Source: Acidobacteriota bacterium
GTDB lineage: Bacteria; Acidobacteriota; Terriglobia; Bryobacterales; Bryobacteraceae
Reading direction: 5' to 3'
Assembly: GCA_016215215.1 (NCBI GenBank)
Contig: JACRKW010000173.1
Location: 1-37,187 of the forward strand
Length of the DNA stretch: 37,187 nucleotides
The position numbers and the translations under genes are program-made. Positions 1 to 8,948 of the stretch are shown one piece after another; within the stretch, counting starts at the first letter, position 1; every line of letters begins with the position of its first letter. The notes under the pieces were generated by a model, which had not been told where the DNA came from, did no database searches, and saw nothing but the letters and a program-made list of their open reading frames with translations.

Positions 1-1
1 C

Positions 2-580
2 AAGCGACGCTTCGAGATGACCCTCGTGGATTTGTCCGCGGGCATGCTCCTGCACAGCCGCAGGCTTAATCCCGAGTGCGAGCACTACGAAGGTGACATG
101 AGGACGTTTCGACTGGGCGCCGGGGGCCAGTTCGATCGCGTGTTTATTCAAGACTCGATCTTCTACATGACCAATCTCAAGGATCTTGGTCAAGCGATGG
201 AGACGGCCTTCTTCCACTGCCGCCCAGGAGGGGCTCTGCTCATTGCACCCGATTGCGTCGCCGAGACGTTTCAGCCGGGCACCGAAGTCAGCGGACATGA
301 TGGGGCGGACCGGAGCATGCGGTGCCTGGAGTGGCGTTGGGACCCGGATCCGTCCGATCAGACCTATTTGATGGACTTCGCTTTTCTGCTGCGCGACTCC
401 TCCGGGTCCGCTCGGGTTGAATACGACCGTCACGTTGGGGGATTGTTCCCGCGTTCAGAGTGGTTGCGGGTGTTGCGAGAGGCAGGTTTCGTTCCGGCCA
501 ACCTGACGTATGATCATTCGGATGTCGACTATCCGCTGGATCTCTTCGTGGGTGTGAAGCCCTTGCGGGTAGCCGGCTAG
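2..580 (+). CDS. class I SAM-dependent methyltransferase, 5'-truncated by window edge
   Basis: Open frame continues upstream of the ATG at 17 (KRRFE-MTLVDLSAGMLLHSR); motif-like TLVDLSAGML, FDRVFIQDSIFYM and PGGALLIAPD segments. Confidence 0.75.
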   Translation, partial: KRRFEMTLVDLSAGMLLHSRRLNPECEHYEGDMRTFRLGAGGQFDRVFIQDSIFYMTNLKDLGQAMETAFFHCRPGGALLIAPDCVAETFQPGTEVSGHDGADRSMRCLEWRWDPDPSDQTYLMDFAFLLRDSSGSARVEYDRHVGGLFPRSEWLRVLREAGFVPANLTYDHSDVDYPLDLFVGVKPLRVAG

Positions 581-780
581 TGAACTGACGGCGAGGGAAC
601 GATCGCCGGACTCACGCGGCTTGCGAGTGCCGGCTCGGCACAGCGACCGCCCAGGCGCCAAGCCGCGAGTTGCAACGGTGAATGAGAGGTGAGACCGATC
701 AGGACGCTCGACATCGTCTGGAGCGGCGGCGTGGATGGGCCTCCGATCGCCCGCGCACCATTTTGGTGCATAATGGTGTC

Positions 781-1038
781 ATGAAAGCGGCTGAGAGAGC
801 GGTTCGGCAGAGCGTGAGCTTGCCACCCAAGCTGGCGAAGCAGGTGGGTAGCATGGCCAGGAGCCGGAAGCTGAGCAAGAATCGCATGTTGTTGGAGTTG
901 ATCGAGAACGGCATCGACGCAGAGACACGAAAGCAGCAGCAGTTCTTTGCTCTGGCTGAGCGTTTCCGCAACGAGCGGGATCCGGAAGCTGCCAACCGGC
1001 TGGGCGATGAACTCGGCAGAATGGTCTTCGGCGGCTGA
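781..1038 (+). CDS. small ribbon-helix-helix-like protein (putative antitoxin/regulator)
   Basis: MKAAERAVRQSVSLPPKLAKQVGSMARSRKLSKNRMLLELIENGI: short beta strand plus two helices as in CopG/Arc RHH proteins. ATG at 781 is more plausible than the ORF-track start at 682. Confidence 0.55.
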   Translation: MKAAERAVRQSVSLPPKLAKQVGSMARSRKLSKNRMLLELIENGIDAETRKQQQFFALAERFRNERDPEAANRLGDELGRMVFGG

Positions 1039-1283
1039 TGCCGCAGCTCGAGCGCTGGGACAATCTGCCCGAAGGTGTGCGGCGTCATCTGATCGAGCGA
1101 ATGCGAGATCGCGCGATCAGCGTCCCGGATCTGAATCAACTTCGCCTTTGGGTAGAAACGCGGCCCCAGGTGCCCGAGGGTGACTGGTACAGGGATTTCG
1201 GCTCTTTCAAGATCTGCGGAAGCGGATCTTACCCAAAGACGTTCCTGCACCGAGGGCAGGCTGCCAAAGGTGAAGCCCTCTGA
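1038..1283 (+). CDS. small conserved-looking protein translationally coupled to RHH protein (putative toxin partner)
   Basis: TGATG overlap with preceding ORF; protein-like composition (VPEGDWYRDFGSFKICGSGSYPKTFLHRGQAAKGEAL). Confidence 0.5.
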   Translation: MPQLERWDNLPEGVRRHLIERMRDRAISVPDLNQLRLWVETRPQVPEGDWYRDFGSFKICGSGSYPKTFLHRGQAAKGEAL

Positions 1284-1371
1284 TCAGCGCGCCTTAGCGG
1301 TTTCGTCCCGTCTTGTCGCCAAAGGTGAACCAACTCGGCGCCCGGCGGGTTTTCGCCCCGTTGGACGTTCC

Positions 1372-1871
1372 TCACGTTTGGATCACCAGTGTCTGGTCCA
1401 CCGCGAGAATGCCGAACGCCGGGCCGTCACCTTCCTTCAGAGTCGGAGTGAGCCAGATTGTCGGCTGGATGCGCTCGCCGTCCGTGTGGTCTTTGGTCAC
1501 GATGGCGTCAAACGTCTGGTTGTCCGGATCATCGCTGTTGGCCTTCACGTACTCTTCGTTTGAGCCACCCGGGTCGAGGATTAGGAACTCCCCAACCGCC
1601 AACGCCAGGCGGTTGGGTCCATACGAAGCTGCCTGAATCGTCTGTGGCGCCGGATTTGCCGTGACACCCAGGCCCAGAGCCGGACCGTACTTTGCCCAAG
1701 GCAGGCGTCGCGACACCGGCAAGCCGTAGCCTTCATCGAGCCGTCATCCCGGCCGATCTTTACGAGGCCCCTTGACTGGCCGTCCGATGTCCCTTGTTGC
1801 AGGTAGGCGTCGATGCAGCGGATCGACGCGGCGTCCTGGACCTGGAGCGGGATGACGGCGTGCTCCTGCAC
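1372..1871 (-). pseudogene. hypothetical protein, apparently frameshifted
   Basis: 1372..1722 (LAVGEFLILDPGGSNEEYVKANSDDPDNQTFDAIVTKDHTDGERIQPTIWL) reads as a C-terminus; the N-terminal-looking MQEHAVIPLQVQDAASIRCIDAYLQQG lies in another frame, with the switch near 1735-1745. Confidence 0.35.
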
Positions 1872-1963
1872 CCAGCGTCAACAGCGGAGTGAAAGGGAAC
1901 CAGTGGGGCGGCGCAGGAGGGGACCACTTCAAGCCGGAAAACGGTACTGGCTGTTCGCGCCCT

Positions 1964-3565
1964 CTAGGGCGCAACCGCCAGCATGTTGCCCAGCGGCGTA
2001 ACCGCTGTCTGGTACCGGCACGCCAGAGCCTGGTCCCCGGCCGGCATGCTGGGCGGAATGCGCAGCTCGATGGCGTAGACCCCCGCGCTCACCAGCGCCG
2101 GCACGGCCCGGATGACGGCCTCGCCGAGAAAACACTGCCCGCTGCCCGTGAACGTGCCCGCCTGCTTGGCCGACCCTTCCGTCAGCGGCTCCGCCGGCAA
2201 CCCGAAGCCCGTCCCCCACAGCCGCACCGTCTCGCCCGGCTTGGCGGGCGTGGTGCATCCTGACGGACACAGCTCCTTCGGCCCCACCAGGCTGCCGTCG
2301 GCCCGCGTCGCCACCACGTCGCCCCGGTCGCTGAACAGCGCCAGCGACGGCGCCAGACCCTCCTTCGTCACGAAGTACGGCAGGCTGGTCAGGCTGCCGT
2401 TGGTCACCGTCAGCGGCAGCGTGGCCGCGAACGCGTCCAGCGTCGTCAGCACTTCGATCTGGTCGGTCGCGCAGCCGGCGTTGGTTCCCGCACTGCAATA
2501 CGCCCAGATGTATACCGGCCGGAAATTGAGGTTCACCGTCACCTCGCCCAGCTTCGCCGGCATCTTCCCGGCGGCCATCTCGGGCGACTCCGCCCAGGTG
2601 ACGCCCGCTGCCGGAGTCGTCGCCGGCACCAGGTTCGTCCCCCGGATCAGCAGCCACGCGTTCGTCCCCACCCGGTCCGGGTGGCCCACCATCGTCACCG
2701 ACGTGATCACCGGCGCGTTCTTCGGCGGCGTCGCCGGCTGCAGGATCCTCCCGGTCACGGTCCACTGGTAGCCCCCGCCCGCCGTCTCCGTCACGCCCAG
2801 CGTCAGGTTGCCGGTGGCTGAGGCGAATGCCCCGCCAGCGCCGCTCAGGTTCGCCCCCACCGTCGCCGGCGCCTTGGCACCCACAAACGAGGAGAGCGTG
2901 TTGAAGCTGTCCTTCTCGTTCAGCGTCCAGGTGGCGCTGTACTGCTGCAGGTCGGACGAATCGCGCATCCGCATCAGCTTCACAGTCACGTTGCCGAACG
3001 GCGCCAGCGTGCCCGTGCCGGTCAGTTGGTTCTGGTTCTTGAACTTGGCGCCGAGCACCTGCAGGTTCGAGTTCTTCAGCGCCACGGTCTGCGTTTTGCC
3101 GCCGGCGGCCACCTCCAGGTTGGCGATCATCGTCCAGTTCTCGGTGCCCGGATCCTGGCTCAGGCCCACGGTGCCGCCGCCTTGCGCGTCGCGGTACGCG
3201 CCCGCGCCGCCCGTCACCGTCGCCGCCCCGTTGTACCGGAGCGGTGTCAGCTCCGCCGACTCGAACTGAAACACCACCCGGTCCTGCCGGTTCAGCGCCA
3301 TCGTCACCGTCACGCGCCCCGCACCCGACCCCAGTCCCACCGTCCCGCGCGGCGCGGCCGTGAACTGCGAAATGTCCATTTGCAGCGTCACCGTTCCCGC
3401 CTGATCCAGCCGTCCGGCGCCAATGTAGGTCCGCGGCGCCTCCTCAGGACCGCCCGGGGCGGGGAAGTCGATCGTCCCCGAGACGTCGGTGAGCCTCGTC
3501 TGTCCTTGCGCCGCCGCAGCCAGAACCACTGCCACAGCAAACGCCATCCAGCATCCATGTCTCAT
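1964..3565 (-). CDS. secreted protein with TIGR03437-like C-terminal domain
   Basis: ATG at 3565 with GAGGAGG upstream; signal peptide MRHGCWMAFAVAVVLAAAAQGQ; C-terminal PGETVRLWGTGFGLP...GVYAIELRIPPSMPAGDQAL resembles the Solibacter-type repeat domain. Confidence 0.7.
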   Translation of the reverse strand: MRHGCWMAFAVAVVLAAAAQGQTRLTDVSGTIDFPAPGGPEEAPRTYIGAGRLDQAGTVTLQMDISQFTAAPRGTVGLGSGAGRVTVTMALNRQDRVVFQFESAELTPLRYNGAATVTGGAGAYRDAQGGGTVGLSQDPGTENWTMIANLEVAAGGKTQTVALKNSNLQVLGAKFKNQNQLTGTGTLAPFGNVTVKLMRMRDSSDLQQYSATWTLNEKDSFNTLSSFVGAKAPATVGANLSGAGGAFASATGNLTLGVTETAGGGYQWTVTGRILQPATPPKNAPVITSVTMVGHPDRVGTNAWLLIRGTNLVPATTPAAGVTWAESPEMAAGKMPAKLGEVTVNLNFRPVYIWAYCSAGTNAGCATDQIEVLTTLDAFAATLPLTVTNGSLTSLPYFVTKEGLAPSLALFSDRGDVVATRADGSLVGPKELCPSGCTTPAKPGETVRLWGTGFGLPAEPLTEGSAKQAGTFTGSGQCFLGEAVIRAVPALVSAGVYAIELRIPPSMPAGDQALACRYQTAVTPLGNMLAVAP

Positions 3566-3573
3566 GTGCCTCC

Positions 3574-4200
3574 TCATTGCCCCACCACCAGCCGCGCCAC
3601 GTTCGCGTCGCTCACGCTCACCACATTCGACGCCGCCACCTGGCCCAGCCGGTCGTACATTGCCGGCACCAGGTTGCCTTGTCTGGTCTTCTTCAGCTGG
3701 TACCAGACGGATGCCCGAAAGCCCGCCGTCCCGGCGAGCAGCGAAGCCCCGCTGACGTAGTCCAGCCTCATCACCGCCGTCCCCTGCAGCTTCGAATTCA
3801 AAGTCACTTCGAAGTACGGTGTGCCCCCACCCGGCCAGTCCGGAATGGGCTTCGACACGAACCACCCCGAGGTCGGGACTCCATTCACCGAATCCGTGAA
3901 CACCCCGTTGAACGTGCTGCCGTTGGTGCAGCCGGCGATCACGCTATCCCGGCCCGAGCCCCGGTAGAACTCCCGCTTCTCCCCCGCCGCCGGGCAGTTC
4001 GCGGCCGCAAACTGCGCGTCCCCCAGGCTGCTCATCAACTGGAGCCCCTCCGCGTCCGGGATCTGCTGGAACGTGGTTGAGTCCTGGTTCACATTCACCC
4101 ACGTGCCATTGAACGCGCCCGGCACGAAGGCGCTGTCCGCGCCGCTGGCCGCGCCGGCGCACAACGCCAGTGTCAGGGGAAGCGAGAGAATGCGCTTCAT
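3574..4200 (-). CDS. secreted hypothetical protein
   Basis: Signal peptide MKRILSLPLTLALCAGAASGA; 8-nt gap to the downstream same-strand CDS. Confidence 0.7.
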   Translation of the reverse strand: MKRILSLPLTLALCAGAASGADSAFVPGAFNGTWVNVNQDSTTFQQIPDAEGLQLMSSLGDAQFAAANCPAAGEKREFYRGSGRDSVIAGCTNGSTFNGVFTDSVNGVPTSGWFVSKPIPDWPGGGTPYFEVTLNSKLQGTAVMRLDYVSGASLLAGTAGFRASVWYQLKKTRQGNLVPAMYDRLGQVAASNVVSVSDANVARLVVGQ

Positions 4201-4513
4201 TATGAGTCCCAGGTGGAGATTAGTGAGATCTTAGCATGGGCACTTCGAGACAGGGCGTACCACCTGGAACGTGTAAGCGCTGCCGTTGCAGGTCCGAACG
4301 CCAGGCATGAATGGCTCGTTGTGGCACGAAAGCGGGAACGTGCTGAAGAGCACGAAGTCGAGGTATCGGTGAATGTGCTCTTTTCTGTTCCGCGTTTTCA
4401 ACCGCTTGCGGACTAAGCGGCATCTGCCTCACGCCGTCTGTTGGAAAACGCCGCCGTGATGGAAGCTACGCTCCGAGTCACCCCGGCAACCCGAACCGCC
4501 AGAGGCGGCCTGC

Positions 4514-5113
4514 TTACACGCGCACTACCCGCCGCCCCTCCAGCCGGTACCGCCCGCCCAACACCACCGCGATGGCCTGGCTGAACAGCTTGTGCTCCTC
4601 GACCAGGATGCGCGCCGCCAGCGTCTCTGCCGTGTCTGTGTCCTCCACCGGCACAGCCGCCTGTGCAACAATCGGCCCCGTGTCCATCCCCGCGTCCACG
4701 AAATGCACCGTGCACCCGGACCACTTCGCCCCGTAATCCAGAGCCTGCTGCTGCACATGCAGACCCGGAAAGGCCGGCAGCAGCGAAGGATGGATGTTCA
4801 GGATCCGCATCGGATACGCCTCCAGCAGAGGCTGCCCCACGCGCCGCATGAACCCCGCCAGGCACACCAGGTCGATCTCGAGAGGCGCCAGCGCATCCAC
4901 TACGATCCGCGCGTAGGTGTCCGTGTCGATCCCCTTCGACGGCAGGCTGATGGCGTTCAGTCCCAGGCCACGCGCCGTTTCCAGCGCCTGGGCCTCCGGA
5001 TTGTTTGCCACCACGGCCGCGATCTCGGCCTCCAGCCTCCCCTCGCGGATGTTCCTGGCGATCGCCTCGAAGTTCGAGCCGCGCCCTGAAACCAATATCG
5101 CCAGCCGTTTCAT
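4514..5113 (-). CDS. purN: phosphoribosylglycinamide formyltransferase
   Basis: MKRLAILVSGRGSNFEAIARNI, LNIHPSLLPAFPGL, GCTVHFVDAGMDTGPIVAQAAVPV motifs; 4-nt overlap with purM. Confidence 0.95.
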   Translation of the reverse strand: MKRLAILVSGRGSNFEAIARNIREGRLEAEIAAVVANNPEAQALETARGLGLNAISLPSKGIDTDTYARIVVDALAPLEIDLVCLAGFMRRVGQPLLEAYPMRILNIHPSLLPAFPGLHVQQQALDYGAKWSGCTVHFVDAGMDTGPIVAQAAVPVEDTDTAETLAARILVEEHKLFSQAIAVVLGGRYRLEGRRVVRV

Positions 5114-6156
5114 CCCGTGTAGCTCACTCGACTTCTGCCCCGCGTCTGCACCGTCACCTTGCCCATCGCGTGCATCGGCTGTCCCATGCGCGCCAGAATC
5201 TGCTCGGCTTTCCACACGTGCTTCGGAGGCATGGTCAGGATCATGCCGATCCCCAAGTTGAACGTCCGCCGGTAGTCCGCCGCCGGAATGTTGCCGATCC
5301 GCCGCAGCAGTTCGAAGATGGGCGGCACCTCCCACGCGCCCAGCCGCACCTCCGCCATCAGCCCTTCCGGCAGGATCCGCGGCAGGTTGTCCGTAATGCC
5401 ACCTCCGGTGATGTGCGCCGCGCCGGTGATCAGGCCGTCCTTGAGCAACCGCTGGATCGGCCGCAAGTAACTGCGGTGTACCTTCAGGAGTTCATCGGCC
5501 ACCGTGCAGCCCAACTCCGGCAGGAACGTGTCCGGCGTGTACCCCGCTTCCTCGAACAGCAGTTTCCGAGCCAGGGAGTACCCGTTGGTGTGCAGCCCCG
5601 TCGAGGGCAGCCCCACCAGCACGTCCCCCTCCCGAATGGCCGACCCGGTCAGCAGCCTGTTCTTCTCCACGCACCCCGTGATGAATCCCGCCAGGTCGTA
5701 CTCGCCCTCCTGGTAGACGCCCGGCATCTCCGCCGTCTCCCCGCCGATCAGCGCGCAGTGGTTCTGCTCGCACGCCTTGCCCAGCCCGCCAATCACCTGC
5801 GCGGCGACCTTGGCGTCCAGCTTGCCCACCGCGAAGTAGTCCAGGAAGTAGAGCGGCTTGGCCCCCTGCACGGCGATGTCGTTCACGCAGTGGTTCACCA
5901 GGTCCTGCCCCACCGTGTCGTGGCGCCCCGTCATGAAGGCTACCTTCACCTTTGTACCCACTCCGTCGGCCGACGAGATCAGCACCGGCCGCTTGTAACC
6001 TGTAAGCCGGTACATCGCGCCAAAACTCCCGATGTCCGCCACCACTCCGCGGGTGAATGTCCTCTTGGCTGTCTCTTTGATGGAGCCGACGGCGCGGTCC
6101 GCCTCGTCGATACTCACCCCGGCGTCCTGGTAACGGATGGTCTTCTTGGTTGGCAT
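5110..6156 (-). CDS. purM: phosphoribosylformylglycinamidine cyclo-ligase
   Basis: YQDAGVSIDEADRAV, SSADGVGTKVKVAF, HCVNDIAVQGAKPLYFLDYF, AHITGGGITDNLPRILP. Confidence 0.95.
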   Translation of the reverse strand: MPTKKTIRYQDAGVSIDEADRAVGSIKETAKRTFTRGVVADIGSFGAMYRLTGYKRPVLISSADGVGTKVKVAFMTGRHDTVGQDLVNHCVNDIAVQGAKPLYFLDYFAVGKLDAKVAAQVIGGLGKACEQNHCALIGGETAEMPGVYQEGEYDLAGFITGCVEKNRLLTGSAIREGDVLVGLPSTGLHTNGYSLARKLLFEEAGYTPDTFLPELGCTVADELLKVHRSYLRPIQRLLKDGLITGAAHITGGGITDNLPRILPEGLMAEVRLGAWEVPPIFELLRRIGNIPAADYRRTFNLGIGMILTMPPKHVWKAEQILARMGQPMHAMGKVTVQTRGRSRVSYTG

Positions 6157-6191
6157 TGCTGAAGTACCAGTCTAAAATACGAGGGTCCCCT

Positions 6192-7592
6192 ATGCGCCAA
6201 CAACTTCTTTCACTTCTTCTGCTGGCCTGCGCGGCTATGATCCCAACCTCTGCCGAGGTACCGTCCCTGATCGCCATTCAGGACGCCCGCATCGTCACCG
6301 TCAGTGGCGCTGTCATCGAAAAGGGCAACGTCGTCCTCAACCGCGGCATTATCACCGATGTCGGCCCTGCCGCCGCCATTCCCAAGGGCGCCTGGATCGT
6401 CGACGGCAAGGGTCTCACCGTCTACCCCGGCCTCATCGACGCCTTCAGCACCTGGGGTATTCCCGAAGCGGCGACTGCCGCTCCCGCCACCGGCGGAGGC
6501 CGGGGCGGCGCCATTCAGGTTCAGATCACACCCGGGCAGGCTGCCACGCCCCAGGCCACCCCGGCGCGCTCCCAGGGACCACAGGACCGCCCCGGAACCA
6601 ACAGTTGGGTGAAGGCGGCCGACCTGGTCAAGCCCACGGACCGCCGGCTCGACCAGGCCCGCGGCGCCGGCTTCACCTCCGCTGTCACCTTCCCCCGCCA
6701 GGGGTTGATCGGAGGCCACGGCGCCGTCGTCAACCTGGGCGGCGAGACCTCCGGCAAGATGATCGTCGAGCCTGACGCCGGCCTCCATATGACCACCCAG
6801 CCCTCGGGCTACTCCGGCTATCCCAATTCGCTCATGGGCGTCTTCGCCTACTTCCGCCAGCTCTGGCTCGACGCAGGCCACTACAAGCTTTCCCGCGAAC
6901 TCTACGCGCAGTCGCCAGCCTCGGTCCCCAGGCCTGAGTACGATCGCGCCCTGGAAGGCATCCTCGGCGCCCGCCGGCTGCTGCTCCCCGCTTCAGGCCC
7001 CATCCAGCTCGACCGCATGACCGGCCTCTCCGCCGACCTCAAGACGCCGGCTGTCTACTGGGGCGTTGTCGAGGGCTACCGCATGGCCGACACCCTTAAG
7101 AAGGCCGGCGCCTCCGTCATCCTCAACGTCAAGTGGCCAGTCAAGGAACGCGACACCGATCCCGAACAGGTCGACTCTCTCCGTACCCTCGAGCTCCGCG
7201 ACAAGGCGCCCACCTCTCCCGCCATCCTCGCCGCCGCCGGCGTCCGCTTCGCCGTCTCCTCCGACGGCATCGACGCCCCCCGCGACATCATCCGCGCCCT
7301 GAAGAAGTCCATCGACCTCGGCCTGAAGAAGGAGGATGCCCTCCGCGCCCTCACCCTCAGCGCAGCCGAGATCTACGGCGTCAGCGCCCGCCTCGGCTCC
7401 ATCGAGAAGGGCAAGATCGCCAACCTGATCGTCACCACTGGCGACCTGTTCGACGACAAGACCAAGGTTCAATTGATATTCGTCGACGGCGTCAAATACC
7501 TGCCGCCGCCCGAGACGCCACAAGGGCCAGCCGGGGGCTTCCCCGGCGGCCGCCCCGGCCCCACCGGCCCCGTAGACCAGGAGGTCCGTTAA
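6192..7592 (+). CDS. secreted amidohydrolase-family protein, lacks HxH metal motif
   Basis: Signal peptide MRQQLLSLLLLACAAMIPTSA; VDGKGLTVYPGLIDAF (no HxH); C-terminal LRALTLSAAEIYGVSARLGSIEKGKIANLIVTTGD. Confidence 0.8.
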   Translation: MRQQLLSLLLLACAAMIPTSAEVPSLIAIQDARIVTVSGAVIEKGNVVLNRGIITDVGPAAAIPKGAWIVDGKGLTVYPGLIDAFSTWGIPEAATAAPATGGGRGGAIQVQITPGQAATPQATPARSQGPQDRPGTNSWVKAADLVKPTDRRLDQARGAGFTSAVTFPRQGLIGGHGAVVNLGGETSGKMIVEPDAGLHMTTQPSGYSGYPNSLMGVFAYFRQLWLDAGHYKLSRELYAQSPASVPRPEYDRALEGILGARRLLLPASGPIQLDRMTGLSADLKTPAVYWGVVEGYRMADTLKKAGASVILNVKWPVKERDTDPEQVDSLRTLELRDKAPTSPAILAAAGVRFAVSSDGIDAPRDIIRALKKSIDLGLKKEDALRALTLSAAEIYGVSARLGSIEKGKIANLIVTTGDLFDDKTKVQLIFVDGVKYLPPPETPQGPAGGFPGGRPGPTGPVDQEVR

Positions 7593-7595
7593 CCC

Positions 7596-8948
7596 ATGCG
7601 CGTACTCACCCTGCTGCTCATCTCCGGCGCGCTACTCTCCGCGCAGAACGTCACCGTCATTCAGAACGGCATCATCCACACCGTCACCAAGGGCACCTTC
7701 CAGGGCTCCGTCGTGATCCGTGACGGCAAGATCACAGACGTCGGCGAGAAGGTCATGACGCCGCCCGGCGCCAAGATCGTCGACGCCACGGGCAAGCACG
7801 TGATGCCCGGCATCATCGATGCCCACACCCACATCGCGCTGGACTCCATCAACGAAATGAGCCTCTCGGTCACCTCCATGGTCGACATGGAGGACGTCGT
7901 CGCCCCGGAGCAGCCCAGCATCTACCGCGCCCTGGCCGGGGGCGTCACCACGGCAAACACCATGCACGGCAGCGCCAACTCCATCGGCGGCCAGAACGTC
8001 GTCTTCAAGATGCGCTGGGGCCAGAACGCCGACGGCCTCATCTTCAAACAGGCGCCGCCCAGCCTCAAGATGGCCCTGGGCGAAAACGTCAAGCGCTCCG
8101 GCAATCCCAGCGGATTCCAGATGCCCGGCGTGGGCCAGCAGAACCTCCGCTATCCAGGCACGCGCATGGGCGTCGAGGACGTCATCCGCGAGGCCTACAC
8201 CCGTGCCCGTGCCTATCAGCAGGAGTGGAAGGATTACGAAGCCCGCAAGGCCCGCGGCGAAACCGCCCTGCCTCCGCGCCGCGATCTCCAGATCGAGCCT
8301 CTGGTCGAAGTCCTGGAAGGCAAACGGCGGGTCCACGCCCACTGCTACAGGGCCGACGAGATCCTGATGCTGATGCGCGTCTTCGACGACTTCGGCATCA
8401 AGAACGTCACCTGGCAGCACGTGCTGGAGGGCTACAAGGTCGCCAAGGAGATGGCCGCCCGCGGCGACGGCGCATCCACGTTTTCTGACTGGTGGGCCTA
8501 CAAGGTCGAGGCCGGCGCCGCCATCCCCTACAAAGCCGCCATCATGCAGGCCAAGGGCGTCAACGTGAGCATCAACTCCGACGACGCCGGCGGAGCCGAA
8601 CTCATGCGCCGCCTCAACACCGAGGCCGCCAAGATCATGAAATACGGCGGCGTCTCCGAGGATCAGGCCCTCGCCATGATCACCATCAACCCCGCCCGGC
8701 AGCTCGGCATCGACAAGTTCGTCGGCTCCATCGAGGCCGGCAAGGACGCCGACATCGTCATCTACGACAAGAACCCGCTCTCCATCTACTCCAAGGTCGA
8801 GAAGGTTTTCATCGACGGCAAACCCTACTTCGACCGCGACAACGACATGACCGAGCGCCCGAAGAAGGAGGCCCAGAAGAAGGGCCTACTCGATAAGGAA
8901 AAGGATTCTGAAAAGCGCAACGCCCCGCAGATGAGGAGGCCTTCGTGA
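7596..8948 (+). CDS. secreted amidohydrolase (imidazolonepropionase-like)
   Basis: VMPGIIDAHTHIALDS metal motif, RRVHAHCYRADEI, NSDDAGGAELMRR, GIDKFVGSIEAGKDADIVIYDKNPLS. Confidence 0.88.
   Translation: MRVLTLLLISGALLSAQNVTVIQNGIIHTVTKGTFQGSVVIRDGKITDVGEKVMTPPGAKIVDATGKHVMPGIIDAHTHIALDSINEMSLSVTSMVDMEDVVAPEQPSIYRALAGGVTTANTMHGSANSIGGQNVVFKMRWGQNADGLIFKQAPPSLKMALGENVKRSGNPSGFQMPGVGQQNLRYPGTRMGVEDVIREAYTRARAYQQEWKDYEARKARGETALPPRRDLQIEPLVEVLEGKRRVHAHCYRADEILMLMRVFDDFGIKNVTWQHVLEGYKVAKEMAARGDGASTFSDWWAYKVEAGAAIPYKAAIMQAKGVNVSINSDDAGGAELMRRLNTEAAKIMKYGGVSEDQALAMITINPARQLGIDKFVGSIEAGKDADIVIYDKNPLSIYSKVEKVFIDGKPYFDRDNDMTERPKKEAQKKGLLDKEKDSEKRNAPQMRRPS

Noticed and set aside
1262-1330. Direct repeat GCCAAAGGTGAA (about 1263 and 1318)
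   Set aside because: Only 12 nt with divergent flanks; not enough to support duplication or an insertion scar.
1929-2765. 278-aa minus-strand ORF overlapping the TIGR03437-like gene
   Set aside because: Low-complexity Asp/Gly/Arg-rich text typical of the alternate frame of a GC-rich gene; the overlapping frame is protein-like.
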